Positions 36,635 through 46,210 of a DNA stretch of 64,000 nt are shown here, piece after piece (positions within the stretch are counted from its first letter, which is position 1; every line of letters begins with the position of its first letter). The stretch comes from Teichococcus vastitatis (GTDB lineage Bacteria; Pseudomonadota; Alphaproteobacteria; Acetobacterales; Acetobacteraceae), in the NCBI RefSeq assembly GCF_003604215.1, contig NZ_QXGS01000009.1:79786-143785 (forward strand), read 5' to 3'. The position numbers and the translations under genes were made by a program. Under the pieces are notes generated by a model, which was not told the DNA's origin, did not search any database, and was given only the letters and a program-made list of their open reading frames with translations.

Positions 36635-38302
36635 TTGACGATCGCCAACCGCATTCTCCTCGGTTTCATGGCCATCACCCTGTTGCTGCTGGGGCTCGGC
36701 CTGTACGGCCTGAACCAGATCAGCGTCGTGACCGCGGCCACGGACATGATCATCACGCGCGACATCGCCGCCCTCCGGCAGCTTGCGCAGTTGCGCGACA
36801 CTGAAGCAGCGATGCAGGACAGCCGGGGTCAGCATTTCTCGCGCTTTCTGCTGCGCAATCTCGGCCGCGGCGGCGGCGCCGACGATCTGGCCACGCAATG
36901 GTCGCGCGAGGCCGAGGCGGCGGAGCGGCTGATGCGCGAGATGCAGGCGGCGGCGGAGCAGAACCTCGCCACGGCCGTCTCGCCCGAGCGGCGCAGCACC
37001 TGGCAACGCGTCGGTCGCCTGCTGGTCGGAACCGGCACGCAGCTGCAGCGCATCCGCTCGCAAACCCGGCTGCAGCTGGAGGCGATCCGCAATGAGGATC
37101 TGGCCGCCGCCATCGCCACCGGGGATGCGGTGACCGCGGTGCGGGCCGAGTTCGACCAGTCCAGCGATGCGCTGCGGGACGCGTTGAACGACCTGCTCGC
37201 CGCCGGGCAGCAGCGCGGGCAGGAGGTTTACAAGGAAAGCCGCATGTCGGTCCTCGCCGTGCTGCTGGGCGCGCTGGCCCTGGGCATTGTCATCACCTTG
37301 CTAATCCGCCGCTCCATCACCGCGCCGCTGGCCACCTTCTCCGAGTTCGTCGGCCGCGTCGGCCGGGGCGACCTGAGCGGCCCGCCCGCCGCGACCGGCC
37401 GGGACGAGCTGGGCCAGCTCGGCGCCACGCTGAACGCCATGGTGGAGGGGCTGCGGCAACTGGCCCGGCAGAGCCGCGAGGCGACCGAGAACCTGAACGC
37501 CGCCGCTGCCGAGATCCGCGCCAGCACCCAGGAGCAGGCGGCTTCGGTCGAGGAACAGCTGGCGGCGGTGCAGGAAACCGCCGCCACCGTGGATGAGATC
37601 ACCCATTCCGGCACGCAGATCGGCAAGCGGGCGCAGGAAGTGATCGCCTCCGCCCAGGCCACGGCGCAGACCTCCAATGCCGGCCTGAAGGCGGTGGACG
37701 AGACGGTGCACGCTATGGAGCAGATCCGGGAGCAGGGCGAGGCGGTGGCCGCCAACATTGTCGCGCTGTCGGAAAAGACCCAGGCGATCGGTGAGATCAT
37801 CGCCTCGGTCAACGACATCTCGGAACGCTCGCACCTGCTGGCGCTGAACGCCGCCATCGAGGCAGCGGCGGCGGGCGAGCAGGGCCGGTCCTTCGCCGTG
37901 GTTGCCGCCGAGATGAAGACGCTGGCCGATCAGGCCAAGGATGCCACGGCGCAGGTGCGCTCGATCCTGGGCGACATCCAGCGCGGCATCAATTCCTCCG
38001 TGATGCTGACGGAGGAGGCGGTGAAGCGCGTCGCGGCCGGGCGGGAGCGGACCGACACCACCCACACGACCATCACCGAGATCACCGGGCGCATCCAGGA
38101 CAGCGTGCACACCTTTCAGCAGATCGTTGCATCCACCAACCAGCAGCAGCTTGGCATCGAGCAGGTGATGAGCGCGCTGCAGAACATCCGCCAAGCCAGC
38201 CAGCAGACGGCGGTGGGCACGCGGCAGCTCGACACGGCGGCGGCCAACCTGTCGCTGCTGTCGCAGCAGCTGGTGACGCTCGCCGACCGCTACCGGATCT
38301 GA
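36635..38302 (+). CDS. Methyl-accepting chemotaxis protein, transmembrane
   Basis: A 555-residue MCP. The first membrane span is ILLGFMAITLLLLGLGLYGL, then a four-helix-bundle periplasmic domain (about residues 35-200), a second span VLAVLLGALALGIVITLLI, HAMP, and a signalling hairpin whose tip is the conserved ERSHLLALNAAIEAAAAGEQGRSFAVVAAEMKTLA stretch. It senses an unknown periplasmic signal. The TTG at 36635 is preferred because GGAG lies 9 bp upstream; an in-frame TTG at 36608 overlaps cheW. Its location in mid-operon differs from wspA, which comes first. Confidence 0.88.
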   Translation: MTIANRILLGFMAITLLLLGLGLYGLNQISVVTAATDMIITRDIAALRQLAQLRDTEAAMQDSRGQHFSRFLLRNLGRGGGADDLATQWSREAEAAERLMREMQAAAEQNLATAVSPERRSTWQRVGRLLVGTGTQLQRIRSQTRLQLEAIRNEDLAAAIATGDAVTAVRAEFDQSSDALRDALNDLLAAGQQRGQEVYKESRMSVLAVLLGALALGIVITLLIRRSITAPLATFSEFVGRVGRGDLSGPPAATGRDELGQLGATLNAMVEGLRQLARQSREATENLNAAAAEIRASTQEQAASVEEQLAAVQETAATVDEITHSGTQIGKRAQEVIASAQATAQTSNAGLKAVDETVHAMEQIREQGEAVAANIVALSEKTQAIGEIIASVNDISERSHLLALNAAIEAAAAGEQGRSFAVVAAEMKTLADQAKDATAQVRSILGDIQRGINSSVMLTEEAVKRVAAGRERTDTTHTTITEITGRIQDSVHTFQQIVASTNQQQLGIEQVMSALQNIRQASQQTAVGTRQLDTAAANLSLLSQQLVTLADRYRI

Positions 38303-38317
38303 GGCGCCGCCGCGCCG

Positions 38318-40480
38318 ATGAACGAGCTGCGGCAGGAGCTGCTCGCCGCCTTCGAGGTGGAGCACCGCGAGCATCTGGAAGCGATCCGCGCGGCGCTGCT
38401 GGCGGCCGAGCGCGGCGAGCCCTTCGAGCTGCGCGACGCCTTTCGCCGGGCGCACAGCCTCAAGGGCGCGGCGCGCGCCGTGGACCTGCCGGCTGTGGAG
38501 GAGCGGGCGCACCGGCTGGAGGCACGCTTCGCCCGGCTGGGCGAGGGTGATGCCACGCTCGATGCGGCCATGCTGGACGCGCTGCGTGGCGAGCTGGACG
38601 GCATCGAGGATGAGGTGGCCGGCCTCGCTGCGGCACCCGGGCCGGCGCCGGGGCAGGAGGGGATCCCGGGTCCGCGGCCGCCTTCGTTCGAGCACGGAAC
38701 GGCGGAGGCCGCGGAGCCGGCGCCGGCCGCTGCCGCGCCCAGGCCTCCGGCGTCGGCCGCCGCGGCGGAATACCTGCGGCTGCCCACCACGCAGGTGGAG
38801 GCGGTGGCCGACGCCGCCCGGCTGGTGGCCGAGGCCCTGGCGCGCCAGGGCGGGCTTGCGGCCGGATGGCGGAGTGTGGAAGCGGGGCTGCGCGGGTTGC
38901 GCCGCAGCGCCGCGGTGTTGCGGCGGGCGGACGCGGCCGGGCGCGCCATGGCGGCCGATCTCGACGCGCTGGTGCAGCAGGTGGCCCGGCTCGGGCGTGA
39001 CCAGCGGGCCACCGCCGCCGCGGTCGAGGCTGCCTCGACGGCGCTGCGCCAGCGCGTCGAGCGCCTTACCTTGGTGCCGGCCGAGACGGTGCTGGGTAGC
39101 CTGGCCCCCATGCTGCGCGAGCTGGTGCGCGAATCGGGGCGCACCGCGACGCTGGAGGTGGCTGGCCTGGAGGTGCAGGCCGACCGAGCCGTGCTGCAGG
39201 CGCTGAAGGACCCGGTGACGCACCTGCTGCGCAATGCCGTCAGCCACGGGCTGGAGCTGCCCGCCGAACGTGCAGCGCAGGGCAAGCCGGCCGAGGGCAG
39301 CGTCGCCCTGCGACTCGCCACCAGCGGCGGGATGCTGCGGCTTTCGGTGTCGGATGACGGCCCGGGGCCGGATCTGGCGCGCATCGAGGCCACGGGCGTC
39401 GCGCGCGGGCTGCTGCCGCCGCGCAGGGCCGACCAGCCTCCGCCGCCCGAGGACCGCCTGCTGGCGCTGGTGTTCGAGCCCGGCTTCTCCACCGCCGCCA
39501 CGGTGGACAGGTTGTCCGGCCGCGGCATTGGCCTGTCCGTGGTGGCGGAGGCGATGCGACGGCTGCGTGGCACGGTCAGCATGCGGCCGCGCCAGCCTTG
39601 CGGCACCGAGATCGAGCTGGCGGTGCCGCTTTCCGCGGCTCGGCAGCCCGTGCTGCTGATGGAGGCGGCGGGGCAGAGCTGGGGCCTGCCCGGCCGCGTG
39701 GTGGAGCGCCTGCTGCGGCTTCGGCCGGACGCCGTGGAAAGCGTCGAGGGCCGCCCGGTGCTTCGCATCGAATCCGGCGGGCGTGACGTTATCGTGCCCG
39801 TGGTGAACCTGGGCTCCCTTCTCGGCCATGCGGCGACGCCGGCCGGCGGGCCGTTGCAGGCGGTGCTGTTGTGCAGCGGCACACGCCGGCTGGCCCTTGT
39901 TGTCGAGCAGCTGCGCGAAGTGCGCACGCTGGACGTCGAGTCGGTGGACGTGACCCTGGCCGAGGCCGGGCTGGTGACCGGTGCCGTGGCCCTGGAAGGG
40001 GAAGCGCCCGTTGTGGTGCTCAGCCCGGAGGCGCTGGTCAGCCGCTGGCTGCGGCAGGAGGGGCCGTTGGCGGCGGCCGGGCTCGGGCTGGTGGCGGCGG
40101 AGGCGGCCCCCGGCGCCACCATCCTGGTGGTGGATGATTCGATCACCACCCGCACCCTGGAGAAAAGCATCCTGGAGGCGCAGGGCTTCCGCGTGCTGCT
40201 GAGCGTCGACGGGCTGGACGCGCTGAACCGACTGCGCAGCGGCGACCTGCTGGTGGATCTGGTGGTCGCCGATGTCGAGATGCCGCGCATGGACGGTTTC
40301 GCTCTGTTGCAGGCGTTGAAGAACGACCCGCGCCTGGCGGCGATCCCGGTGATCCTGATGACCTCGCGCGCTGATCCGGAGGATGTGCGGCGCGGCCTGG
40401 AACTCGGCGCCGGCGCCTACATCACCAAGCAGAAATTCGACCAGCGCGAATTGCTGGCCACCATCGGGCAGATGCTGTGA
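38318..40480 (+). CDS. cheA: Hybrid chemotaxis kinase CheA with C-terminal receiver
   Basis: A 720-residue CheA-REC fusion. HPt domain with HSLKGAARAV (H46), an Ala/Pro-rich linker, dimerisation helices, a HATPase domain with LRNAVSHGLELP (N box) and DDGPGPD (G1), a CheW-like regulatory domain, and a receiver whose phospho-acceptor is D652 in VVADVEMPRMDG. A CheA with its own receiver is the WspE/CheA3 type. It would phosphorylate CheB and probably the receivers of the two downstream kinases. The end overlaps cheB (GTGA). Confidence 0.92.
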   Translation: MNELRQELLAAFEVEHREHLEAIRAALLAAERGEPFELRDAFRRAHSLKGAARAVDLPAVEERAHRLEARFARLGEGDATLDAAMLDALRGELDGIEDEVAGLAAAPGPAPGQEGIPGPRPPSFEHGTAEAAEPAPAAAAPRPPASAAAAEYLRLPTTQVEAVADAARLVAEALARQGGLAAGWRSVEAGLRGLRRSAAVLRRADAAGRAMAADLDALVQQVARLGRDQRATAAAVEAASTALRQRVERLTLVPAETVLGSLAPMLRELVRESGRTATLEVAGLEVQADRAVLQALKDPVTHLLRNAVSHGLELPAERAAQGKPAEGSVALRLATSGGMLRLSVSDDGPGPDLARIEATGVARGLLPPRRADQPPPPEDRLLALVFEPGFSTAATVDRLSGRGIGLSVVAEAMRRLRGTVSMRPRQPCGTEIELAVPLSAARQPVLLMEAAGQSWGLPGRVVERLLRLRPDAVESVEGRPVLRIESGGRDVIVPVVNLGSLLGHAATPAGGPLQAVLLCSGTRRLALVVEQLREVRTLDVESVDVTLAEAGLVTGAVALEGEAPVVVLSPEALVSRWLRQEGPLAAAGLGLVAAEAAPGATILVVDDSITTRTLEKSILEAQGFRVLLSVDGLDALNRLRSGDLLVDLVVADVEMPRMDGFALLQALKNDPRLAAIPVILMTSRADPEDVRRGLELGAGAYITKQKFDQRELLATIGQML

Positions 40481-41550
40481 ACCCTGCCAGCCGTCCGCCG
40501 CCTGCCGCCGTGCGGGTGATGATCGTGGAAGACTCGCTGGTGGTGCGGCGCCTGTTGTCGCACATCGTGATGCGCGATCCACGGCTCCACCTCATCGCGG
40601 CCGTCGCCTCGGCCGAGGACGCCCTGCAGGAGCTGCCGCGGCTGCGGCCGGACGTCATCTCCATGGATATCCGCCTGCCTGGCATCGACGGGCTGGAAGC
40701 GACACGCCGCATCATGTCGGAACAGCCGACACCGATCGTGGTGATCGCCGACAGCGTCGAGGATTCGGCGCTGCGCATCTCCATGAACGCGCTGCGCGCC
40801 GGCGCGCTGTCGGTGGTGGAGAAGCCGGTCGGCACCGAGACCGACGGGTATGAGCGGATCGCCGAGACCATCTGCACGCAGTTGTTCATCATGAGCCAGG
40901 TGCCGGTAATCCGGCGCCGTGGCCCCGGCATCTCCCGGCCGCCGCTGCCGCCGCCATCGGCGCTGCTGCCGCGAACGCGGCCGTCCGTTCTGGCAATCGC
41001 CGCGTCCACGGGGGGACCGCCGGCGCTGGCGCAGGTGCTTGGCGCCCTGCCGGCCGATTACCCGCTGCCGGTTCTGCTGGTGCAGCATATGGGCAGCCCG
41101 TTCCTGGAAGGCTTCGCCGCCTGGCTGGACGGGCTGGTGCCGATGCGCGTCAGGCTGGCGCGGGATGGAGAGCGGCCGCGGCCGGGCGAGGTGTACGTGG
41201 CGCCTGGCGAACGCCACCTGCTGATGGCGCCTGGCGGCGTGCTGCGGCTCAGTGCCGAGCCCCCGCTGGCAAGCCAGCGCCCGTCGGCGACGCGGCTGTT
41301 CCAGTCCGTGGCCGAGACGGCTGGCGCGCAGGGTCTCGGCGTGCTGCTGACCGGCATGGGCGAGGACGGTGCGGCCGGGCTGCTGGCCATGCGGCAGGCG
41401 GGTGCGCTGACGCTGACGGAGCATGAGAGCACGGCGGTGGTGTATGGCATGCCCGCCGCCGCCGTGCGGATGGGCGGATCGTTGCTCACCCTGCCGCTGC
41501 CGCTGATTGGTCCCCACCTGTTGGCGGTGGTGCGGGAGGCCATAGCATGA
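40477..41550 (+). CDS. cheB: CheB protein-glutamate methylesterase/response regulator
   Basis: A 357-residue CheB. Receiver with IVEDS and acceptor D64 in SMDIRLPGIDG, a linker, and the methylesterase domain with S177 in AASTGGPP, VLLVQHM (catalytic His) and GMGEDGAAG (Asp). It removes methyl groups from the MCP when phosphorylated. It starts at a GTGA overlap with cheA and ends at an ATGA overlap with the next kinase. It corresponds to WspF. Confidence 0.92.
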   Translation: MNPASRPPPAAVRVMIVEDSLVVRRLLSHIVMRDPRLHLIAAVASAEDALQELPRLRPDVISMDIRLPGIDGLEATRRIMSEQPTPIVVIADSVEDSALRISMNALRAGALSVVEKPVGTETDGYERIAETICTQLFIMSQVPVIRRRGPGISRPPLPPPSALLPRTRPSVLAIAASTGGPPALAQVLGALPADYPLPVLLVQHMGSPFLEGFAAWLDGLVPMRVRLARDGERPRPGEVYVAPGERHLLMAPGGVLRLSAEPPLASQRPSATRLFQSVAETAGAQGLGVLLTGMGEDGAAGLLAMRQAGALTLTEHESTAVVYGMPAAAVRMGGSLLTLPLPLIGPHLLAVVREAIA

Positions 41551-43280
41551 GCGGATTGTCGGAGCGGCAGGCGATACGGGTCCTGCTGGTCGAGGATTCC
41601 GAAACCCAGGCCCTGCAGATGCGCCGGATGCTGGAAGCGCAAGGCTTCCGCGTCACCTGTGCCGGCACCGCCGAGTTGGCCCTGGAAGCGCTGAACGCTT
41701 CGCTGCCCGCCCTGGTGATCGCCGATTTCCATTTGCCCGGCATGAACGGCGACGAGCTGGCGCGCCAGATCCGGCTCAACAGCCGCACCCGTTCGATCCC
41801 CGTGCTGATGCTGACCGAAGCGCGCGAGGGCGACCTGGAGCGGCAGGGGCTGGAAAGCGGCGCCGATGCCTATGTGCCGAAATCCGCCGACCACGACCTG
41901 CTGCTGCTGCGCATCCGCGCGCTGCTGCGGCGCCGTGCCGTGACCGCCGCCAGCGAGCATGGCGGCGGCAGCGCGGCCTTCCGCCGGGCCAACATCCTGG
42001 TGATCGACGACAGCGCCACCTTCCGCACCTATCTGAGCGGCCTGCTGAGGCGCGAAGGCTACGTGGTCCGCGCCGAGGCGGATGCGGAAGCCGGCCTGGA
42101 AGCCGTCGCGGCGCGGCCGCTGGACTGGGATTGCGTGCTGATCAACGTTCTCGGCACGCGCTACAACGGGGCCGCCGTGTGTGCGCGGCTGAACGGGCTG
42201 CGTGGCGCGGCGACGCTGGCCGGGGATTCGGCCGGCTTCCAGATCGTCGCCCTGGGCACCGACAATGGCGCGGAGCGCGAGGCCCTGGCACAGGTATTCG
42301 AGGCCGGCGCCGACGACATGGTGCCCGGCGTCGCGGAACCCAGGCTGCTGACCATGCGCGTCCGCGCCGCGCTGCGCCGGAAGATGCTGCAGGATGAGGA
42401 CCGCCGCGCCGCGGAGGAGATCCGCGAGCGCGAGAGTTCGGTGCAGCGTGCCCTGGCCGAGGCGGCGGCGGCGCAGGCCAAGGCGGCGCTGGCGGAGGCG
42501 CTGGCCCAGGCCAATGGAGAGCTGGAAGAAGCCAACCGCCAGCTGCGCGACACCCAGACCAAGCTGGTGCAATCGGCGAAGATGGCCTCGCTCGGCGAGC
42601 TGGTGGCGGGCATCGCGCACGAGATCAACAATCCGCTGGCCTTTATCCTGGCGCATCAGCGCACGGTGGAACGGCTGCTGGACCAGATGCAGTCGCTGCT
42701 GCCGGGGGAGGCCGAGGTTCAGCCGTTGCTGCAGAAGGCGCTGAGCCGCTCGCGCTCCATGACGCTGGGTCTGCGCCGCATCGAGGAGCTAGTAGCCGGG
42801 CTGCGCAAATTCTCGCGTTCGGACGACGCGTTCCAGCGCGTCAACGTTCCCGACGCGGTGGAAACGGTGCTGGCCCTGTTGGCGCACAAGCTGGGCGAGC
42901 GCATCACCGTGCTGCGGCAGTTCGAGGCGGTTCCGGAGCTGCGCTGTTCGCCGACACTCCTGAATCAGGTGGTGATGAACGTGCTGAGCAACGCCGCCGA
43001 CGCCATCGTGGGCCGCGGCCGCATCGTGATCCGGACCGAGAGCGACGCACAGCATTACCGCATCGCCATCGGTGACAGCGGCCCGGGCATTCCCGCGGAG
43101 TTGCGGGAGCGCGTCTTCGAGCCGTTCTTCACCACCAAGCCGGTGGGTGCCGGAACCGGCCTCGGCCTCGCCATCGCCTATACTGTCATCCAGGCGCATG
43201 GCGGCACCATCACGGTGGGGGAGAGCCCTGACGGCGGGGCGTGTTTCGTGGTATCGGTTCCCACCAATCTGGAACCGTGA
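41547..43280 (+). CDS. REC-REC histidine kinase (CheS3-like output kinase)
   Basis: A 577-residue soluble kinase in the operon's output position. REC1 (residues about 10-130) is intact, with D60 in VIADFHLPG and K112. REC2 (about 148-290) has N200 where the acceptor Asp should be ([13 protein letters not shown]) and lacks the conserved Lys, so it is a pseudo-receiver. A coiled coil leads to HisKA with H358 in [10 protein letters not shown] and a HATPase with NVLSNAADA and [10 protein letters not shown]. CheA would phosphorylate REC1 to tune the kinase. The double-receiver kinase resembles CheS3 of the Rhodospirillum centenum Che3 cluster, as I recall it. It starts at an ATGA overlap with cheB. 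Confidence 0.85.
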   Translation: MSGLSERQAIRVLLVEDSETQALQMRRMLEAQGFRVTCAGTAELALEALNASLPALVIADFHLPGMNGDELARQIRLNSRTRSIPVLMLTEAREGDLERQGLESGADAYVPKSADHDLLLLRIRALLRRRAVTAASEHGGGSAAFRRANILVIDDSATFRTYLSGLLRREGYVVRAEADAEAGLEAVAARPLDWDCVLINVLGTRYNGAAVCARLNGLRGAATLAGDSAGFQIVALGTDNGAEREALAQVFEAGADDMVPGVAEPRLLTMRVRAALRRKMLQDEDRRAAEEIRERESSVQRALAEAAAAQAKAALAEALAQANGELEEANRQLRDTQTKLVQSAKMASLGELVAGIAHEINNPLAFILAHQRTVERLLDQMQSLLPGEAEVQPLLQKALSRSRSMTLGLRRIEELVAGLRKFSRSDDAFQRVNVPDAVETVLALLAHKLGERITVLRQFEAVPELRCSPTLLNQVVMNVLSNAADAIVGRGRIVIRTESDAQHYRIAIGDSGPGIPAELRERVFEPFFTTKPVGAGTGLGLAIAYTVIQAHGGTITVGESPDGGACFVVSVPTNLEP

Positions 43281-43283
43281 ACC

Positions 43284-45131
43284 GTGACCGAGGCCCGCCC
43301 CACGCTCTTGCTCGTCGACGATGAGGCCGAGATCCTGGTGGCTCTGTCGGACCTTCTGGAGACTGAGTTCCACGTGCTCACCGCCGGTTCCGGTGCCGAG
43401 GCGCTGCAGATGCTGCCCGGCGAGCCGCTGGTGGAGGTGATCGTTTCCGACCAGCGCATGCCGGGCATGACGGGTGACGTGTTCCTGTCCCAGGCGCGCG
43501 AGATCTGCGCGGCCGAGGCGCTGCTGCTGACCGGCTACGCCGATCTGGAGGCGGTGATCGGAGCGGTGAATCGCGGCCGCATCGCCGGCTATGCGCCGAA
43601 GCCGTGGGAGCCCATGGCGCTGCTCACCATGATCCGCAGCGCCGTGCAACGTTTCCGGCTTGCCCGTGCCCTGGACACGGAGCGGTCCCTGCTGCGCGGC
43701 GTGATGGAAACGACAAACGATGCGATGTCGTTCCGGGACTGGCAGGGCCGCTTCATCCGCATGAACAAGGCCAAGGCGGCGCTGCTCGGCGGCACGCCGG
43801 AGACGCTGACCCAGCTCACGGTGCCGCTCTCGGCGGAGGATCTCGCGGCACTGCGCAACGGCCATGAAACGGAACAGGTGGAGCAGCGCCAGGATGCCGC
43901 CGGTGCCACGCGCTGGGTCCGGGTAGCGCGCATTCCGGTCCGTGGCGCTGACGGCCACGTCACTTGCCTGGCCACCATCGAGCGCGACATCACCGAACAG
44001 CGCCTGCTGGAGGAGCGCTTGCACCAGGCGGAGAAGATGCAGGCGCTGGGCACCATGGCCGGCGGCGTGGCGCATGACTTCAACAATCTCCTGACGGCCA
44101 TCCTGGGCAGCCTGGAATTATTGGCCGCGAGCGACCTGCCGCATCCGCGCCAGGCGCGCATGATCAGCAATGCCGTGGCGGCGGCAGAGCGGGGCTCGGC
44201 ACTGACAAAGCGCCTGCTGAGTTTCAGCCGCAAGCGGCAGCTGCAGCTGCGCCCGAGCGACATCAATCGTCTGGTGTCCGAGATGGAGGACCTGCTGTTA
44301 CGCAGCCTGGGCGACAAGGTGGTGCTGCGCCAGGAGCTCGCGGCCGGGCTGCATCCGGCGCTGGTGGACCCCGAGCAACTGGGCCTGGCCTTGCTGAACC
44401 TGTGCATCAACAGCCGCGATGCCATGCCGGAAGGCGGCCAGATCACCGTCTCGACCCGCAACCTGCGGCTGTCCCGCGCCGAGATGCCGGACCTGGCCGA
44501 AGGGGATTACATCGGAATCGCGGTGACCGATACCGGCTCCGGCATGCCGCCCGAGGTGATGGCTCAGGCCTTCGAGCCATTCTTCACCACCAAGGCGGTG
44601 GGGCGGGGCACCGGGCTCGGCCTCTCGATGGTGTACGGGCTGACGCGGCAATCCGGTGGCACCACCCTGATCACCAGTCGCGAGGGCCACGGAACCACGG
44701 TGGAGATGCTGCTGCCCCGCGCGCAATCCGCCGCGGAGAAACCGTCTGCGCCGCCGCACGGGCAGGAACGGCCCATGAGGCCGCTGCAGGTGCTGGTGGT
44801 GGATGACGATCCGGAGGTGCGCGCCGTGACGGTCGGCATTCTGGACGCGCTGGGCCATCGCAGCCTGGGCGTCACGGATGCCGATGGCGCTCTGGCCCAG
44901 CTGGCAGCACGGCCTGACATCGATTTGTTGATCACCGACCAGATGATGCCCGGCATGGACGGGCGGAAGCTGGCGGATCAGGTAAGGGCGCAGCGCCCCG
45001 CACTGCCGATCCTGCTGCTCAGCGGCTATGCCGATGGCGGCAACGGGCCGGCCACCTACCCGCTGCTGCGCAAGCCGTTTCGGCAGGCCGAGTTGGCCGA
45101 GCAGCTCGCCCTGCTGCTGCCGGTGCGCTGA
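43284..45131 (+). CDS. REC-PAS-histidine kinase-REC hybrid
   Basis: A 615-residue soluble hybrid kinase, 3 bp after the previous one. The N-terminal receiver has acceptor D56 in IVSDQRMPGMTG and an RpfG-like LLLTGYADLEAVIGAVN. A PAS domain (about 135-245), HisKA with H264 in GGVAHDFNNLL, a HATPase with NLCINSRDAM, and a C-terminal receiver with TDQMMPGMDG follow. It may take phosphate from CheA at the first REC or pass it through the last REC. No DNA-binding or GGDEF output domain is present, so the final effector is encoded elsewhere. The GTG start follows the preceding stop closely. Confidence 0.85.
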   Translation: MTEARPTLLLVDDEAEILVALSDLLETEFHVLTAGSGAEALQMLPGEPLVEVIVSDQRMPGMTGDVFLSQAREICAAEALLLTGYADLEAVIGAVNRGRIAGYAPKPWEPMALLTMIRSAVQRFRLARALDTERSLLRGVMETTNDAMSFRDWQGRFIRMNKAKAALLGGTPETLTQLTVPLSAEDLAALRNGHETEQVEQRQDAAGATRWVRVARIPVRGADGHVTCLATIERDITEQRLLEERLHQAEKMQALGTMAGGVAHDFNNLLTAILGSLELLAASDLPHPRQARMISNAVAAAERGSALTKRLLSFSRKRQLQLRPSDINRLVSEMEDLLLRSLGDKVVLRQELAAGLHPALVDPEQLGLALLNLCINSRDAMPEGGQITVSTRNLRLSRAEMPDLAEGDYIGIAVTDTGSGMPPEVMAQAFEPFFTTKAVGRGTGLGLSMVYGLTRQSGGTTLITSREGHGTTVEMLLPRAQSAAEKPSAPPHGQERPMRPLQVLVVDDDPEVRAVTVGILDALGHRSLGVTDADGALAQLAARPDIDLLITDQMMPGMDGRKLADQVRAQRPALPILLLSGYADGGNGPATYPLLRKPFRQAELAEQLALLLPVR

Positions 45132-45157
45132 GCCGCCAGGCATGGTGCCTGGCGGCT
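45131..45157. terminator. Strong hairpin between convergent kinase and HU genes
   Basis: AGCCGCCAGGCA-TGG-TGCCTGGCGGCT, a perfect 12-bp stem with a 3-nt loop directly at the kinase stop. A second hairpin, GCAGGCT-GCTC-AGCCTGC (45160-45177), covers the HU stop codon. No T-run follows. Probably a bidirectional terminator. Confidence 0.6.
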
Positions 45158-45168
45158 GCGCAGGCTGC

Positions 45169-45483
45169 TCAGCCTGCCTTGGCGGCCTTGCGCTTGCTCT
45201 TCTTCAGGGCAGCGTGCGCGGCGTCGCGCAGCGCCGGCGACGGCTTGAAGCGAACCGTGGCGCCGGCCTTCACCGCCACCTTCTCGCCGGTGCGCGGGTT
45301 CATCGCGGTGCGCTTCGGTGTTTCACGCACGGAGAAGGCGCCGAACTCCGGAATGGTGAAGCGGCCGGTCTGCACGATCTCCGCCTTGATGGCCTCGATG
45401 ATATCGCCGGCCAGGGCGGTGGCCCCGACGCCGGTGATCTCGATGGACTTCTGGATCGTATCGGCCAGGAACTTCTTCGACAT
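45169..45483 (-). CDS. HU-family DNA-binding protein
   Basis: A 104-residue histone-like protein: SKKFLADTIQKSIEITG dimerisation helices, TIPEFGAFSVRETPKRTAMNPRTGEKVAV with the DNA-binding arm (NPRTGE), and a very basic tail (KKSKRKAAKAG). It bends and compacts DNA and helps initiator proteins at many origins. The ATG at 45483 has AAAGGCGAG upstream; the frame to 45609 is spurious. The Lys/Ala-rich tail is longer than in the 90-residue E. coli HU. Confidence 0.9.
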   Translation of the reverse strand: MSKKFLADTIQKSIEITGVGATALAGDIIEAIKAEIVQTGRFTIPEFGAFSVRETPKRTAMNPRTGEKVAVKAGATVRFKPSPALRDAAHAALKKSKRKAAKAG

Positions 45484-45770
45484 GGTCTCGCCTTTCGGAG
45501 TCTGTGCGGTAGCCAAAGCACAGCCGGTGCCCGGCGTGAAGTCCCCGCGCGGCTCCCCGTCGCGGAAATCCCTTGCTGTGGCAGGAACGCCGCGGCGGTT
45601 CAGCAACATCGCAGCGCCCGGGCGGCATCGGCGGCGGCTGTTCGGCCGCGAGCCAACCTTGAGGCGGCCTTGCCGTTAGGCTGGTGCCGGGCCACCGTTC
45701 TGCGGCAGAACCCTGGCCTTGCAGCGCAGCAAAGGCCGTGCGCCATTCCATCGAGCGGGAGTGATTGCAG

Positions 45771-46202
45771 ATGTCCACATCGATTCGTCTGGCTGGCAGG
45801 GTCTGCTGGCTGCCTCTCCTGATGGCGGTGGTGCTGGGGGCCGCCCCGGCACCCTCGTCCGAGGAGGCGCCGGATGAGGTGCCGCCGGCGGGCCGCGATA
45901 CGCTGCCGGTCGATGCCTTCGTGAAGATTCTGGGCAATGAGGTGAAGAACCCGGGCGACATCGTGGTCGGGCAGATCGTCAACGTTCTGGTCGATCCTGC
46001 CGGCAAGCCGGTCGGCGCGGTGCTTGACTATGGTGGCTTCCTGGGGGTGGGCAAGCGGCGGCTGGCGGTCAGCTGGTCGGTGCTGAGTTTCACCAAGAAC
46101 GGCATCTTGCTCGGGCTCAGCCGGGACCAGCTCAAAAACTTTCCCGATTATCGCGATGGCAAGGATGCGGTGCTGGCGACCACGCCCGCGCCGCCGGGCT
46201 GA
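45771..46202 (+). CDS. Exported PRC-barrel domain protein
   Basis: A 143-residue protein with a signal peptide (LPLLMAVVLGAAPAP), a short acidic linker and a PRC-barrel: NPGDIVVGQIVNVLVDPAGKPVGAVLDYGGFLGVGKRRLAVSW. PRC barrels are small protein-interaction domains; exported ones of this form are common in alphaproteobacteria without a known job. GGGAG lies 9 bp before the ATG at 45771. The MFS gene follows 8 bp later. Confidence 0.8.
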   Translation: MSTSIRLAGRVCWLPLLMAVVLGAAPAPSSEEAPDEVPPAGRDTLPVDAFVKILGNEVKNPGDIVVGQIVNVLVDPAGKPVGAVLDYGGFLGVGKRRLAVSWSVLSFTKNGILLGLSRDQLKNFPDYRDGKDAVLATTPAPPG

Positions 46203-46210
46203 CGCGGCGG

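Noticed and set aside
37301-40582. A 1093-codon open frame antisense to mcp and cheA (also 38290-40290 in another frame).
   Set aside because: High GC makes stop codons rare on the opposite strand. The composition is Arg/His/Gln-rich with no domain, and the sense strand encodes clear MCP and CheA proteins.
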